Below, piece after piece: positions 16,464 through 24,525 of a stretch of 64,000 nt of DNA. This DNA is from Paenibacillus chondroitinus NBRC 15376. Its GTDB lineage: Bacteria; Bacillota; Bacilli; Paenibacillales; NBRC-103111. Within the stretch, counting starts at the first letter, position 1; each line of letters starts with the position of its first letter. The notes under the pieces were generated by a model. It was given only the letters and a program-made list of their open reading frames with translations, did no database searches and had not been told where the DNA came from. The position numbers and the translations under genes were made by a program. The stretch lies in NCBI RefSeq assembly GCF_004000765.1, contig NZ_BILW01000017.1:1-64000 (forward strand), in the 5' to 3' direction.

Positions 16464-18759
16464 TACGTATTCTAAAAAGTGGATCATTCGTCCCGATGGT
16501 GAAGAGAAGGTCACGGGGAAGCTCCAATACCTGACGGATTTAACAGCACCGGGGATGCTGCATGGGAAAGTGCTGAGAAGCAAGTACCCGCATGCGTGGA
16601 TACTATCCATAGATACCAGTAGAGCCAAAGCGGCAGCGGGTGTTCGCGCCGTTATTACAGCGGAGAATGTGCCGGGCATGAATTTGTTCGGCATTGCCTT
16701 CCCCCATCAGCCTGTCCTCTGCCAAGAGCGTGTCCGTTATATCGGTGATGCCGTGGCGGCTGTAGCAGCGGATACAGAGGAGATCGCCGAGTATGCGCTT
16801 AGTTTAATCGAAGTTGTCTATGAGCCGCTGCCGGTTGTAGACGATCCGGAAACAGCGCTGGACGAAGGAACTGTGCGTCTTCATCCGGATGGCAATCTGC
16901 TGCATCGAACCAGCCTGAAGCAAGGTGAGGCTGAATCTGCTTTCGCGCAGTGTGCACATATTGTAGAGGAAACTTACTACACGCCGAGGCAGATGCACAC
17001 CTACATGGAAACGGAAGGTGGGCTGTTTATTCCGGAAAAAGACGGCCGACTTACGGTATACTCGCCAACGCAGCATGGTTATAAAGATCGAATGCAGCTA
17101 GCCCGTATTCTCGCCATGGAAGAAGAGCAGATTCGCGTAGTATCCAGTCCCATCGGCGGATCGTTCGGTGGGAAGGATGAGCTGAATGTGCAGCCATTTG
17201 GCGCTCTGCTTGCGCTTACGACAGGCGTTCCCATCAAGATGCACAATTCCCGCAGGGAGTCGGTGATTTCCGGGATTAAAAGGCATCCGATGCGAATCAC
17301 AATGAAGACGGGTACAGATGCAGATGGACATCTGGTTGCGCATCAAGTCAGCATTCTTGCGGATACAGGCGCTTACGCAACGTTGGGCTGTGAAGTGCTG
17401 AACTTTGCCACTGAACATGCGATAGGGCCGTATACGATTCCTCATATTGATGTAAAAGGAACTAGTGTTTATACGAATAACGGCGTATCCGGGGAGTTTC
17501 GGGGCTTTGGCGGCAATCAGGTGATTTTTGCCGTGGAGAGTCAGATCGAGCGGCTCGCTGAGAAGCTCGGGATGGACGCCTGGGAGCTGCGCAGGCTGAA
17601 CCTGCGCGCTCCGAGTGACCCCGGGCCGATGGGCCAAGAGATTGTGGCGACCGAAGGCGCCAGCCAAGTATGGCACAAGGCGCAGGAGTCGCCGCTCTGG
17701 GCGAAGCGGGGCCAGCAGGGCCAGAAGGGCCAGCCGCAGGCGAGCGAGCTTGAGCCGTGGCTGCGCCGTGGCGTCGGCGCCTCGATGGTGATGCACGGCG
17801 CCGGGCTCGGCCTCGGCATCCCGGATCACTCCGGCGGACGCATCGAGCTCACGCCGGAGGGCAAGATCCAGGCCTCCTTCGGCTTCGAGGAGTTCGGGCA
17901 AGGGCTTTACGCAGCACTCACGCTGATGCTGCAGGATTGCTTCGGCTGCGCCGCCGATGACATCCGTATCGTCATCGGCGATACCGACCGCGTGCCGAGC
18001 AGCGGCTCGAGCACGGCGTCCCGCGCCACCACGATGATGTGGCGCGCCCTGCAGCGGCTGAAGCCGCCGTTCGTGCAGGCGCTGCTGGAGCAGGCGGCTG
18101 AGCTTGGCGGCTTCGCGCCGGAGGAGCTGACAACCGGCGTAGGCGGACTCCATCGCAAGGGCGATGGGGAGGGTGAGCCGGTTGTGACGTATGCGCAGTT
18201 GGCGGCGGCTGCCGATCAGGCAGCGAAGCCGCTCCTGGCGCAGACGGCGTTTGACTACCCGACGACGCCGGCGGGGCAGGTCGGAGCGCATTATTTGTAC
18301 TCCTACGCAGCCGCCATCGTGGAGGTAGAAGTGAATATGCTGACAGGACGGGTGAGGGTGGTTGCGACGGACCACGTGATTGCAGCCGGTCCTGTCATTA
18401 ATCCGATGGGCTTTCTCGGTCAAATTGAGGGAGGCAGCGTAATGGCCTTGGGCTTCACGTTAACGGAGGATGCTGCTATGCAGGAGAGCAACTATGTGAG
18501 GCATAATTTGGACACTTACTTGATTCCAACTTTTCGAGATAGTCCGCAAATCATTCGTGTCGAAGCGATTGAAGAATTACCCGAGGGCGATACGTTCGGC
18601 CCGCGTGGGGTAGGCGAAATCGGCAGCGTCGGATTAGCGCCGGCGATTACGGCGGCGGTTCGGCAAGCTACCGGTATTTGGGTGAACCGGCTTCCGATTT
18701 CACCGGAAGACATCGTGCAGTCCATCGACTGGTTAGAAGGGGTGGAGGCCATTGATTAA
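16447..18759 (+). CDS. pucD: Xanthine dehydrogenase molybdopterin-binding subunit
   Basis: A 770-residue catalytic subunit that oxidises hypoxanthine to xanthine and xanthine to urate at the molybdenum centre. Key segments are GGSFGGKDELNVQPF (about 237), GEFRGFGGNQ (about 348), FGFEEFGQGLYAAL (about 478) and GVGEIGSVGLAPAI with the catalytic base Glu724. A low-complexity, Gln/Gly-rich insert lies near residues 420-435. From about 17560 to 18270 the coding sequence is far richer in G and C than either end of the same gene, though the reading frame and motifs stay intact. It overlaps pucE. Confidence 0.95.
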   Translation: MLLGRDTYSKKWIIRPDGEEKVTGKLQYLTDLTAPGMLHGKVLRSKYPHAWILSIDTSRAKAAAGVRAVITAENVPGMNLFGIAFPHQPVLCQERVRYIGDAVAAVAADTEEIAEYALSLIEVVYEPLPVVDDPETALDEGTVRLHPDGNLLHRTSLKQGEAESAFAQCAHIVEETYYTPRQMHTYMETEGGLFIPEKDGRLTVYSPTQHGYKDRMQLARILAMEEEQIRVVSSPIGGSFGGKDELNVQPFGALLALTTGVPIKMHNSRRESVISGIKRHPMRITMKTGTDADGHLVAHQVSILADTGAYATLGCEVLNFATEHAIGPYTIPHIDVKGTSVYTNNGVSGEFRGFGGNQVIFAVESQIERLAEKLGMDAWELRRLNLRAPSDPGPMGQEIVATEGASQVWHKAQESPLWAKRGQQGQKGQPQASELEPWLRRGVGASMVMHGAGLGLGIPDHSGGRIELTPEGKIQASFGFEEFGQGLYAALTLMLQDCFGCAADDIRIVIGDTDRVPSSGSSTASRATTMMWRALQRLKPPFVQALLEQAAELGGFAPEELTTGVGGLHRKGDGEGEPVVTYAQLAAAADQAAKPLLAQTAFDYPTTPAGQVGAHYLYSYAAAIVEVEVNMLTGRVRVVATDHVIAAGPVINPMGFLGQIEGGSVMALGFTLTEDAAMQESNYVRHNLDTYLIPTFRDSPQIIRVEAIEELPEGDTFGPRGVGEIGSVGLAPAITAAVRQATGIWVNRLPISPEDIVQSIDWLEGVEAID

Positions 18760-19237
18760 TACAACGTATGTGCTGGAATGCTCCATTAACGGGAAAGAGA
18801 TCGCGATTCCGGTTCCTGCTTCCAAGCGGATGTCAGATATTTTAAGAGACGACTTGCGTCTGACTGGTACCAAAGTTTCTTGTGAGATTGGACGATGCGG
18901 CGCCTGCATGGTGCTGCTTGATGGAAAACCCGTAAATGCGTGTCTGCTCATGGCCTATCAAGCCGCAGGCAAGCAGGTAACGACCATTGAGGGGATATCC
19001 GGTGGGGAAACGCTGCATCCAGTTCAACAAGCGATGTTAGAGGAAGGAGGGCTGCAGTGCGGGTATTGTACCGCCGGGATGGTTGTGACGTTAACGGCCT
19101 TGTGGGCCAAAAACCCCGCCCCGACGAGGGCTGAGGCCGAGCAAGCGCTGTGCGGCAATTTATGCCGCTGCACGGGTTATGAAGGCATTTTCAGAGCGGT
19201 AGAACGATGTGGTTTGTCCATAAAAAGAGAGGGGTAG
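18752..19237 (+). CDS. pucE: Xanthine dehydrogenase 2Fe-2S subunit
   Basis: A 161-residue subunit with two [2Fe-2S] clusters. The plant-type ferredoxin cluster is bound by Cys44, Cys49, Cys52 and Cys64 (CEIGRCGAC then VNAC). The second cluster is bound by Cys103-x-x-Cys106 (CGYC) and Cys138-x-Cys140 (LCRC). Together they pass electrons from the molybdenum centre to the FAD subunit. The start is TTG 18752, which overlaps the end of pucD and has GGTGGAGG only 3 nt upstream, so initiation may depend on coupling. Confidence 0.95.
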   Translation: MINTTYVLECSINGKEIAIPVPASKRMSDILRDDLRLTGTKVSCEIGRCGACMVLLDGKPVNACLLMAYQAAGKQVTTIEGISGGETLHPVQQAMLEEGGLQCGYCTAGMVVTLTALWAKNPAPTRAEAEQALCGNLCRCTGYEGIFRAVERCGLSIKREG

Positions 19238-19245
19238 AAGCCATA

Positions 19246-20400
19246 ATGCCAAGAAAACTGATGTTGTCCTTAACTGCTATCTTCCTAGTGATTTTATCCG
19301 CTTGCTCCAGTTCACCCACATCCACGACAAGCACCACGACAGCACCAGCGAGCTCCCCTGCGGCGGCTTCAACTGCGGGCACCACCCCTTCAACCCCTAC
19401 AGAGAAAAAATTGCCTAGAGTCGCCTTTGTTTATATCGGAGTGCCCGGTGACGGAGGTTGGACCTATGAGCATGATCAAGGCCGTTTGATGATGGAAAAA
19501 GAGCTGGGTATTAAAGCGACTACGGTTGAAAATATTCCTGAGGGCCCTGACGCGGAGCGGGTTTTCGAAGAATTGGCACAGAAAAACGATATCATTTTCG
19601 GAACCTCTTTCGGCTACATGGACCCGATGTATAACGTGGCGCAAAAGCACCCGAATGTGAAATTCCTCCACGCCACAGGCTACAAAACACTGCCTAACAT
19701 GGGGACGTACATGGGACGCGAATATCAAAGCGCCTACCTCGTCGGCATGGCTGCAGGCAAAATGACGAAAAACAATCATATGGGCTATGTGGGCGCGTTC
19801 CCGATTCCGGAAGTCATTTATACTATTAATGCTTTCACCTTGGGCGCACAAAGCGTGAATCCGAACGTGGACGTTTCTGTTGTTTGGAGCAACACCTGGT
19901 TCGACCCGGCAACGGAGAAGCAAGCGGCCATTTCTCTTCTGGACAAAGGCGTTGACGTGCTGGCTGCTTATCAAGATTCGCCTGCGGGCATTCAAGCGGC
20001 TGCTGAGCGCAAGGTTTGGGGGATCGGCAACGATTCCGACATGGGTCGTTTCGCTCCGGAAACGTACATTTCCAACCCGAAATGGAATTGGGGACCTTAC
20101 TACGTGAAAACGGTGAAAAGCGTCATGGACGGCACTTGGAAGTCCGAAGCCTACTTTGGCAGCATGAAGGAAGGCATCACGGAAATGGCACCGCTTGGCA
20201 AAAATGTGCCGGCCGACGTGAAGGAGCTTATCGAGAAGAAAAAGCAGGAGATTTTAGCGGGAACCTTCGATGTGTTCCAAGGCCCGATTGTCGATCAAGA
20301 CGGCAAAGTTCGTTTTGAACAGGGCAAAAAGATGACAGATGAGGAAATCCTGGGTACAACCTGGTTTGTTAAGGGCATTAAAGGTGTCATTCCAAAATAA
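19246..20400 (+). CDS. BMP-family substrate-binding lipoprotein
   Basis: A 384-residue extracytoplasmic binding protein of the BMP/PnrA (Med) family, which binds nucleosides, purines or related ligands for ABC importers. The signal peptide ends in the lipobox ILSAC, so Cys20 is the lipidated residue. A Ser/Thr-rich linker (about 21-60) precedes the binding domain, with VAFVYIGVPGDGGWTYEHDQG and GMAAGKMTKNNHMGYVGAFPIPEV. ATG 19246 is chosen because GAGAGGGG sits upstream. It is 8 bp after pucE. It is the obvious partner for the orphan ATPase and permeases at 1905-5537, since no other binding-protein gene of this family is in view. Confidence 0.93.
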   Translation: MPRKLMLSLTAIFLVILSACSSSPTSTTSTTTAPASSPAAASTAGTTPSTPTEKKLPRVAFVYIGVPGDGGWTYEHDQGRLMMEKELGIKATTVENIPEGPDAERVFEELAQKNDIIFGTSFGYMDPMYNVAQKHPNVKFLHATGYKTLPNMGTYMGREYQSAYLVGMAAGKMTKNNHMGYVGAFPIPEVIYTINAFTLGAQSVNPNVDVSVVWSNTWFDPATEKQAAISLLDKGVDVLAAYQDSPAGIQAAAERKVWGIGNDSDMGRFAPETYISNPKWNWGPYYVKTVKSVMDGTWKSEAYFGSMKEGITEMAPLGKNVPADVKELIEKKKQEILAGTFDVFQGPIVDQDGKVRFEQGKKMTDEEILGTTWFVKGIKGVIPK

Positions 20401-20421
20401 CGTGGGAAAGGTTGTGGGACG

Positions 20422-21399
20422 ATGACGATACAAGATAAGACGCTTCTTGATGAATGGCATCCGGTATTGTTGTCGTCGGCGCTGACGGATCGACCGGTTC
20501 CTGTCGTTGTACTGGGGGAAAAAGTGGCTGTATTCCGCACTTCTGACGGCGTTCACGCCTTCAAGGATTTGTGCATTCATCGGGGCGTTCCGCTCTCACT
20601 GGGCAAAGTAAAGTCAGATGAACTCGTATGCGCCTATCATGGCTGGTCTTATAACGGCTGTGGAACGTGTACGCGAATTCCCTCGCTGCCTGCCAATCGG
20701 GCTATTCCTTCGAAAGCGAAGGCTTTTGTCTACGCTTGTGTGGAAGCACACGGATTTGTCTGGGTATGCCTGGGCCAACCGGATGGGCCGATGCCGAGGG
20801 TGAGCGCATATATCCCGGAGGGCTTCAAAGAAGTATGGATGGGACCGTATACGCTGCAAGCCGCAGGTCCTCGTATTATTGAGAATTTCCTCGATGTCTC
20901 CCACCTCATGTTTGTTCATGAGGGTCTGCTGGGCGATAGTGATTATGCTGAAATTGGCGATTATCAGGTGCATGAAGAAGACGGTGTCCTCACCTCGGAG
21001 GAAATCGTCGTCTACCAGCCCGATCCTGATGGAACGGGGCGTGGGGTACATAGCCGTTACGTGTACGAAGTGTATGGCCCGCTTAGCGCTGCTTTTACGA
21101 AAAGAGATCGGGATACGGATCATATCTTCCGTTTGTTCCTCATGGTGCTGCCGGAATCCGAGCAGCGCAGCCAAGCCTTTATGCTCAAGCAGCGCAACTA
21201 TGCATATGAGGAGCCGGATGATATTTTCATCCAGTTCCAGGACCTGCTGATCGAGCAGGACCGCGAAATGGTTGAAAATCAGAAGCCGGAGCTGCTGCCG
21301 CTGGATTTGCAGGCGGAGCTGCATTTGAACACGGACCGATTAAGTATTGCGTATCGCAAGCGGTTAAGGGAGTTGGACGTCACGTTTGGGACTGCTTAA
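20422..21399 (+). CDS. Rieske non-heme iron oxygenase, HpxD-like candidate
   Basis: A 325-residue Rieske oxygenase alpha subunit. The Rieske centre is Cys51-x-His53 and Cys70-x2-His73. The mononuclear iron site is formed by His161 and His166 (NFLDVSHLMFVH) and, by family pattern, Asp280 in EQDREMVENQKP. It lies 21 bp behind the purine-binding lipoprotein in the same orientation. Klebsiella HpxD is a Rieske protein that oxidises hypoxanthine together with the reductase HpxE, and the caffeine N-demethylases are also Rieske enzymes, so a purine substrate is plausible. No reductase gene is present nearby. The exact substrate is unknown. Confidence 0.82.
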   Translation: MTIQDKTLLDEWHPVLLSSALTDRPVPVVVLGEKVAVFRTSDGVHAFKDLCIHRGVPLSLGKVKSDELVCAYHGWSYNGCGTCTRIPSLPANRAIPSKAKAFVYACVEAHGFVWVCLGQPDGPMPRVSAYIPEGFKEVWMGPYTLQAAGPRIIENFLDVSHLMFVHEGLLGDSDYAEIGDYQVHEEDGVLTSEEIVVYQPDPDGTGRGVHSRYVYEVYGPLSAAFTKRDRDTDHIFRLFLMVLPESEQRSQAFMLKQRNYAYEEPDDIFIQFQDLLIEQDREMVENQKPELLPLDLQAELHLNTDRLSIAYRKRLRELDVTFGTA

Positions 21400-21412
21400 T
21401 GTGGTTAAATAA

Positions 21413-21460
21413 GTAGGGCTATCGAAGGGGCTGGGGATGCCTTTTTGGTAGTCTTTTTTT
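21413..21460 (+). terminator. Probable terminator after the Rieske gene
   Basis: AGGGCTATC pairs with GGTAGTCTT using three G-T pairs, with an inner AAGG/CCTT step, and is followed by T7. It ends the purine degradation cluster. Confidence 0.6.
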
Positions 21461-21479
21461 ATGAAACAGAAACGTATGT

Positions 21480-21659
21480 GGGAACTACGGTCCGTTATTT
21501 CTGCAATTTGCAGCCATTTGGACATCGAGAGGGAACTACGGTCCGCTATTTTGCCGATTTTGGCGGAAGTGTGTTGGAATTCGAGGGAATAAGGCCCTGT
21601 AGTTCCGTTTGAATAGTGAAATATGCGATATATATTTAAATAGCGGACTCGTAGTCCCC
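21480..21659. repeat. Tetrad intergenic repeat C (two direct, two inverted units)
   Basis: Four related 17-bp units occupy most of the gap between the Rieske gene and the comX-like gene. Units 1 and 2 (21480, 21531) read GGGAACTACGGTCCGTT and GGGAACTACGGTCCGCT. Units 3 and 4 (21591-21607, 21643-21659) are inverted copies whose complements read CGGAACTACAGGGCCTT and GGGGACTACGAGTCCGC. Intervals are 51, 60 and 52 bp. The closest relative in the window is at 56662-56840. Confidence 0.85.
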
Positions 21660-21803
21660 TATTGTTATGACATAGCCGCTCCCCCCGAGCGCCCCACAAG
21701 CCCTCTCAAATATATTCCATATGTGTACTAATTAACATATTATTTGTTATACTGATTCACATCACAAGAGTAGTAGACTGGCATGACCAACTTTCGTATG
21801 AAG

Positions 21804-21861
21804 AAAATCAAAAAAGATCGTATAACAGCCAAAAGCTGGTTATACAATCCTTTTTGATTTT
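21804..21861. terminator. Long bidirectional terminator hairpin downstream of comX-like gene
   Basis: AAAATCAAAAA at the 5' end pairs with TTTTTGATTTT at the 3' end, continuing through GTATAAC/GTTATAC with few mismatches. The stem is about 25 bp with an AAAA loop. Read on the - strand it lies 20 bp after the stop of the comX-like gene and ends in a T run; it could also stop readthrough from the left. Confidence 0.88.
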
Positions 21862-21881
21862 GGTAAAATAAGACAACGGGA

Positions 21882-22067
21882 TTAGAACCAGTTGCAGATT
21901 GGTTCGGTTTGTTTTTTCTCTCTTGTTGTAAAGGTTTTCATGATCGCTGACGATTCCTCTCTAGATAGGGCACCAGCAACTGCTAGAGGGTTTGATACTG
22001 GGTTTAATTCAAGATTTTTTAGCATGTGAACAACGTCGTGCAGCTTAGAGGCTAATTGGATAGTCAT
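21882..22067 (-). CDS. comX: Candidate ComX-like quorum-sensing pheromone precursor
   Basis: A 61-residue peptide gene on the - strand, divergent from the ComP-like kinase gene. Known ComX precursors are about 55-60 residues, and a Trp close to the C-terminus is prenylated by ComQ. This peptide ends in PICNWF, with Trp at the second-last position. Its middle (LSREESSAIMKTF) resembles the Gly-Phe-x-x-x-E-x-x-x-I-I-K-x-Y region recalled from B. subtilis ComX. GAAGGGAG lies about 12 nt upstream of the ATG, a little far. A strong terminator follows. The assignment rests mainly on size, C-terminal Trp and neighbours; sequence similarity alone would be weak, as is normal for ComX. Confidence 0.72.
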   Translation of the reverse strand: MTIQLASKLHDVVHMLKNLELNPVSNPLAVAGALSREESSAIMKTFTTREKKQTEPICNWF

Positions 22068-22140
22068 TGTGTAGAAAGACTCCCTTCAACAATTTTTTAA
22101 CTACTATTTGATTATATCAAATGTTTGGAGGACGTGTAGT

Positions 22141-24471
22141 ATGGATACTAGAAAAACGTATTTATTTAGTTTTTTTGTCGCAATATTTGCATTCTTGCAA
22201 ATCTGGTGTTCTTATATAACGTTTCATTCGCCATATATCGGAATCATGGTAGCCTTGAATAAGGCAGATCAATGGGAGGTAATAGAGGCTCATTCGCAGA
22301 GTGCAAGCGCTAAATTAGGGATTAGAGTAGGAGATGTTGTAAAGCTTGTTGATGGAAAACCCCCTGAGGATTCTAAGTATGTGGTCAAATGGGGCGCTAT
22401 TGAACAAGCAAACACATTGCTTATATCCAGAGTTGGAATTGATCATGATTTTAAAATAGTAAAAAATAGTACGACTCTCTATGATGTGATTCCCTTAGCA
22501 GAGGAATCTATCTGTATATTTTTAGCCTGTATCCTCTTATTGAAATTGCGCCGATCTCCATCTGCCAGATTGCTTTCCGTTGTTTTTGTGGCGATGGGGT
22601 TAATTTACATGAGTCTAGGTGCCTCGATTAGAGGTGATCTGCTTGGAAAGATCGTAATATCCTCTTTTATGATGATACTGCCGGTTGTCTTCTTGCATTT
22701 TATAGTGACTTTTTTTAAGGAAAAAGGAGAATTACAATTCGCTACGGGGTATTTCAAGTATATTTATGCCATTCTAGTAGGGATAGCGATGCTGCGAGGG
22801 TTTTATTTAATGCCATCAATGACTCAGTTTTATCGGTTGGATGGCATCGTAACGTTAGTTTTTTTCATTATTGGCTTTTTAATTAATATCTGTGTGATTG
22901 CGTACATGTATTTTAAAGTTCGTAATGATAAAACGTACTTATCCAGCATAGTAAAAAGTGTCTGTTTTTCTTTGTTCATCTCTATATTTCCTATTATATG
23001 TCTGTCTTTTCTTCCTAAACTTTTTCTTGGCATTTGGGTCATTGATGCGATTTATACGAGTTGGACGATCATCTTGTTCCCGATTTCATTTATCTACTTA
23101 ATAGCTTCTAATCAGCTTTATGATATTGGTATGGTGATTCGTCGGTTTATCTTTGCTGGTCTTGTATCGGTCATTCCGGTCAGTTTGTTCACGGGTATCT
23201 ATGCTTTCCTGTTTAGCCACGAGGTGAACGAGAAGCAAATCCTGTTCGTTTTCGCTGGTTCCATATTTCTGGGATCGCTTTTGCTCTATGCAGCAGAGTA
23301 CTGGACAACGCGTCTTGAGCCATTCCTTTTCCCGAAGAAGCACGTCCTGCAGTTAGCTTTAAAAAAGATCTCAAAAAACTTGGGGGCCATCTCCACACTG
23401 CGAGAGTTGAAGGATATTATTCTGATAGACATTGTAAATACCTTACAGGTTCTTGGGGGCGCCATCGTATTTCGGCATGAAAATGAAAAAATAGAAATTA
23501 TTACGCAAGGTGAAATTGATGCTTTGGAAATTGAACGTTTGATCCATGAGGCATCCTTACCTAACCATCCTGATTTTACAAGCATAGAGATAACGGGTCA
23601 CGGGGCATTTACGGGATATTTGGTGATGACACGCAAGAAGACCAATATGCTCATTTCAAAAGAGGAGAAGCAGTGGCTCCAATTTATTACGACGTATTTG
23701 GAAATTAGTCTGGAAAACGTACACTTGATACGCAAGTTAACGGGGAATTTGCAAAAGTTTGCCGCACAGCTTCCGCATGAGGCGGTCGCGCAGGACATCC
23801 AGTGGTTTCGGAAGGTGATGTTTGAGCTGCAAGAAGAGGAACGGATTCGCATCGCAAACGATTTGCATGATACAACCATGCAGGATTTGTTTTTCCTGAA
23901 AAGAAGAATTTCCTCCATCGCGGATAAAAGTACACTGGAAAAGTCCGATCAAGAACAACTTAATAACATGAACAATTTTGTAGATATGATTAATGCGAGT
24001 TTGCGCCAGAGCTGCTTTGAGTTGAACCCTCATTTACTGAGGGAAGTAGGACTGATTCAAACGCTTCAAATGTACGTGGAGAAGGAAGCCTATACAACGC
24101 CGTTCGAGCTATCTATTGACGTAGGCTCAGTAGCCTATATAGAAAGCAAAGATTTGCCGACAAAACGCCATTTATTCCGAATTGTGCAAGAGCTGCTGAA
24201 TAACGCAAAGAAGCATTCGCAAGCGGCAAGAGTCATGTTTACCGTAGAGGAAGCGGATCATTATTTTTATATCTATTATGAAGATGACGGTGTGGGGTTC
24301 AATGTTCAAAATGAAGGCGTACAAAAGGAGATCGGAGCTTCTGGCATGGGGATTGAACAAATTAGAAGCCGAATTATTCATATGGGCGGTCAAATGGTCT
24401 TGAACACGATAAAAGGGCAAGGCACGTCATTTAGAATGTGGATTCCTATTGAGGAAGTTATTTCTGCCTAA
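22141..24471 (+). CDS. comP: ComP-like membrane histidine kinase
   Basis: A 776-residue sensor kinase with the layout of ComP. An N-terminal membrane segment is followed by a PDZ-like extracytoplasmic region (IEAHSQSASAKLGIRVGDVVKLVDGKPP, shown here only in part by IRVGDVVKLVDGKPP). Then come about eight membrane helices (to about residue 390), a linker, and a HisKA_3/HATPase module. The phosphoacceptor is His576 in NDLHDTTMQDLFFLKRRI. The ATP-binding region shows ELLNNAKKHS and YEDDGVGFN. ATG 22141 follows TTGGAGGA. In B. subtilis ComP senses modified ComX and phosphorylates ComA. Here no response regulator follows; comQ does, 54 bp downstream. Confidence 0.9.
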   Translation: MDTRKTYLFSFFVAIFAFLQIWCSYITFHSPYIGIMVALNKADQWEVIEAHSQSASAKLGIRVGDVVKLVDGKPPEDSKYVVKWGAIEQANTLLISRVGIDHDFKIVKNSTTLYDVIPLAEESICIFLACILLLKLRRSPSARLLSVVFVAMGLIYMSLGASIRGDLLGKIVISSFMMILPVVFLHFIVTFFKEKGELQFATGYFKYIYAILVGIAMLRGFYLMPSMTQFYRLDGIVTLVFFIIGFLINICVIAYMYFKVRNDKTYLSSIVKSVCFSLFISIFPIICLSFLPKLFLGIWVIDAIYTSWTIILFPISFIYLIASNQLYDIGMVIRRFIFAGLVSVIPVSLFTGIYAFLFSHEVNEKQILFVFAGSIFLGSLLLYAAEYWTTRLEPFLFPKKHVLQLALKKISKNLGAISTLRELKDIILIDIVNTLQVLGGAIVFRHENEKIEIITQGEIDALEIERLIHEASLPNHPDFTSIEITGHGAFTGYLVMTRKKTNMLISKEEKQWLQFITTYLEISLENVHLIRKLTGNLQKFAAQLPHEAVAQDIQWFRKVMFELQEEERIRIANDLHDTTMQDLFFLKRRISSIADKSTLEKSDQEQLNNMNNFVDMINASLRQSCFELNPHLLREVGLIQTLQMYVEKEAYTTPFELSIDVGSVAYIESKDLPTKRHLFRIVQELLNNAKKHSQAARVMFTVEEADHYFYIYYEDDGVGFNVQNEGVQKEIGASGMGIEQIRSRIIHMGGQMVLNTIKGQGTSFRMWIPIEEVISA

Positions 24472-24525
24472 ATGAGTGAGTCCGCCCGTTAACAACGAAA
24501 GAGATAAAAGCGAGGCGAATGGAGC

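Noticed and set aside
17098-18423. 441-codon open frame on the - strand inside pucD
   Set aside because: It is antisense to a gene with clear catalytic motifs; it exists because GC-rich third positions remove stop codons.
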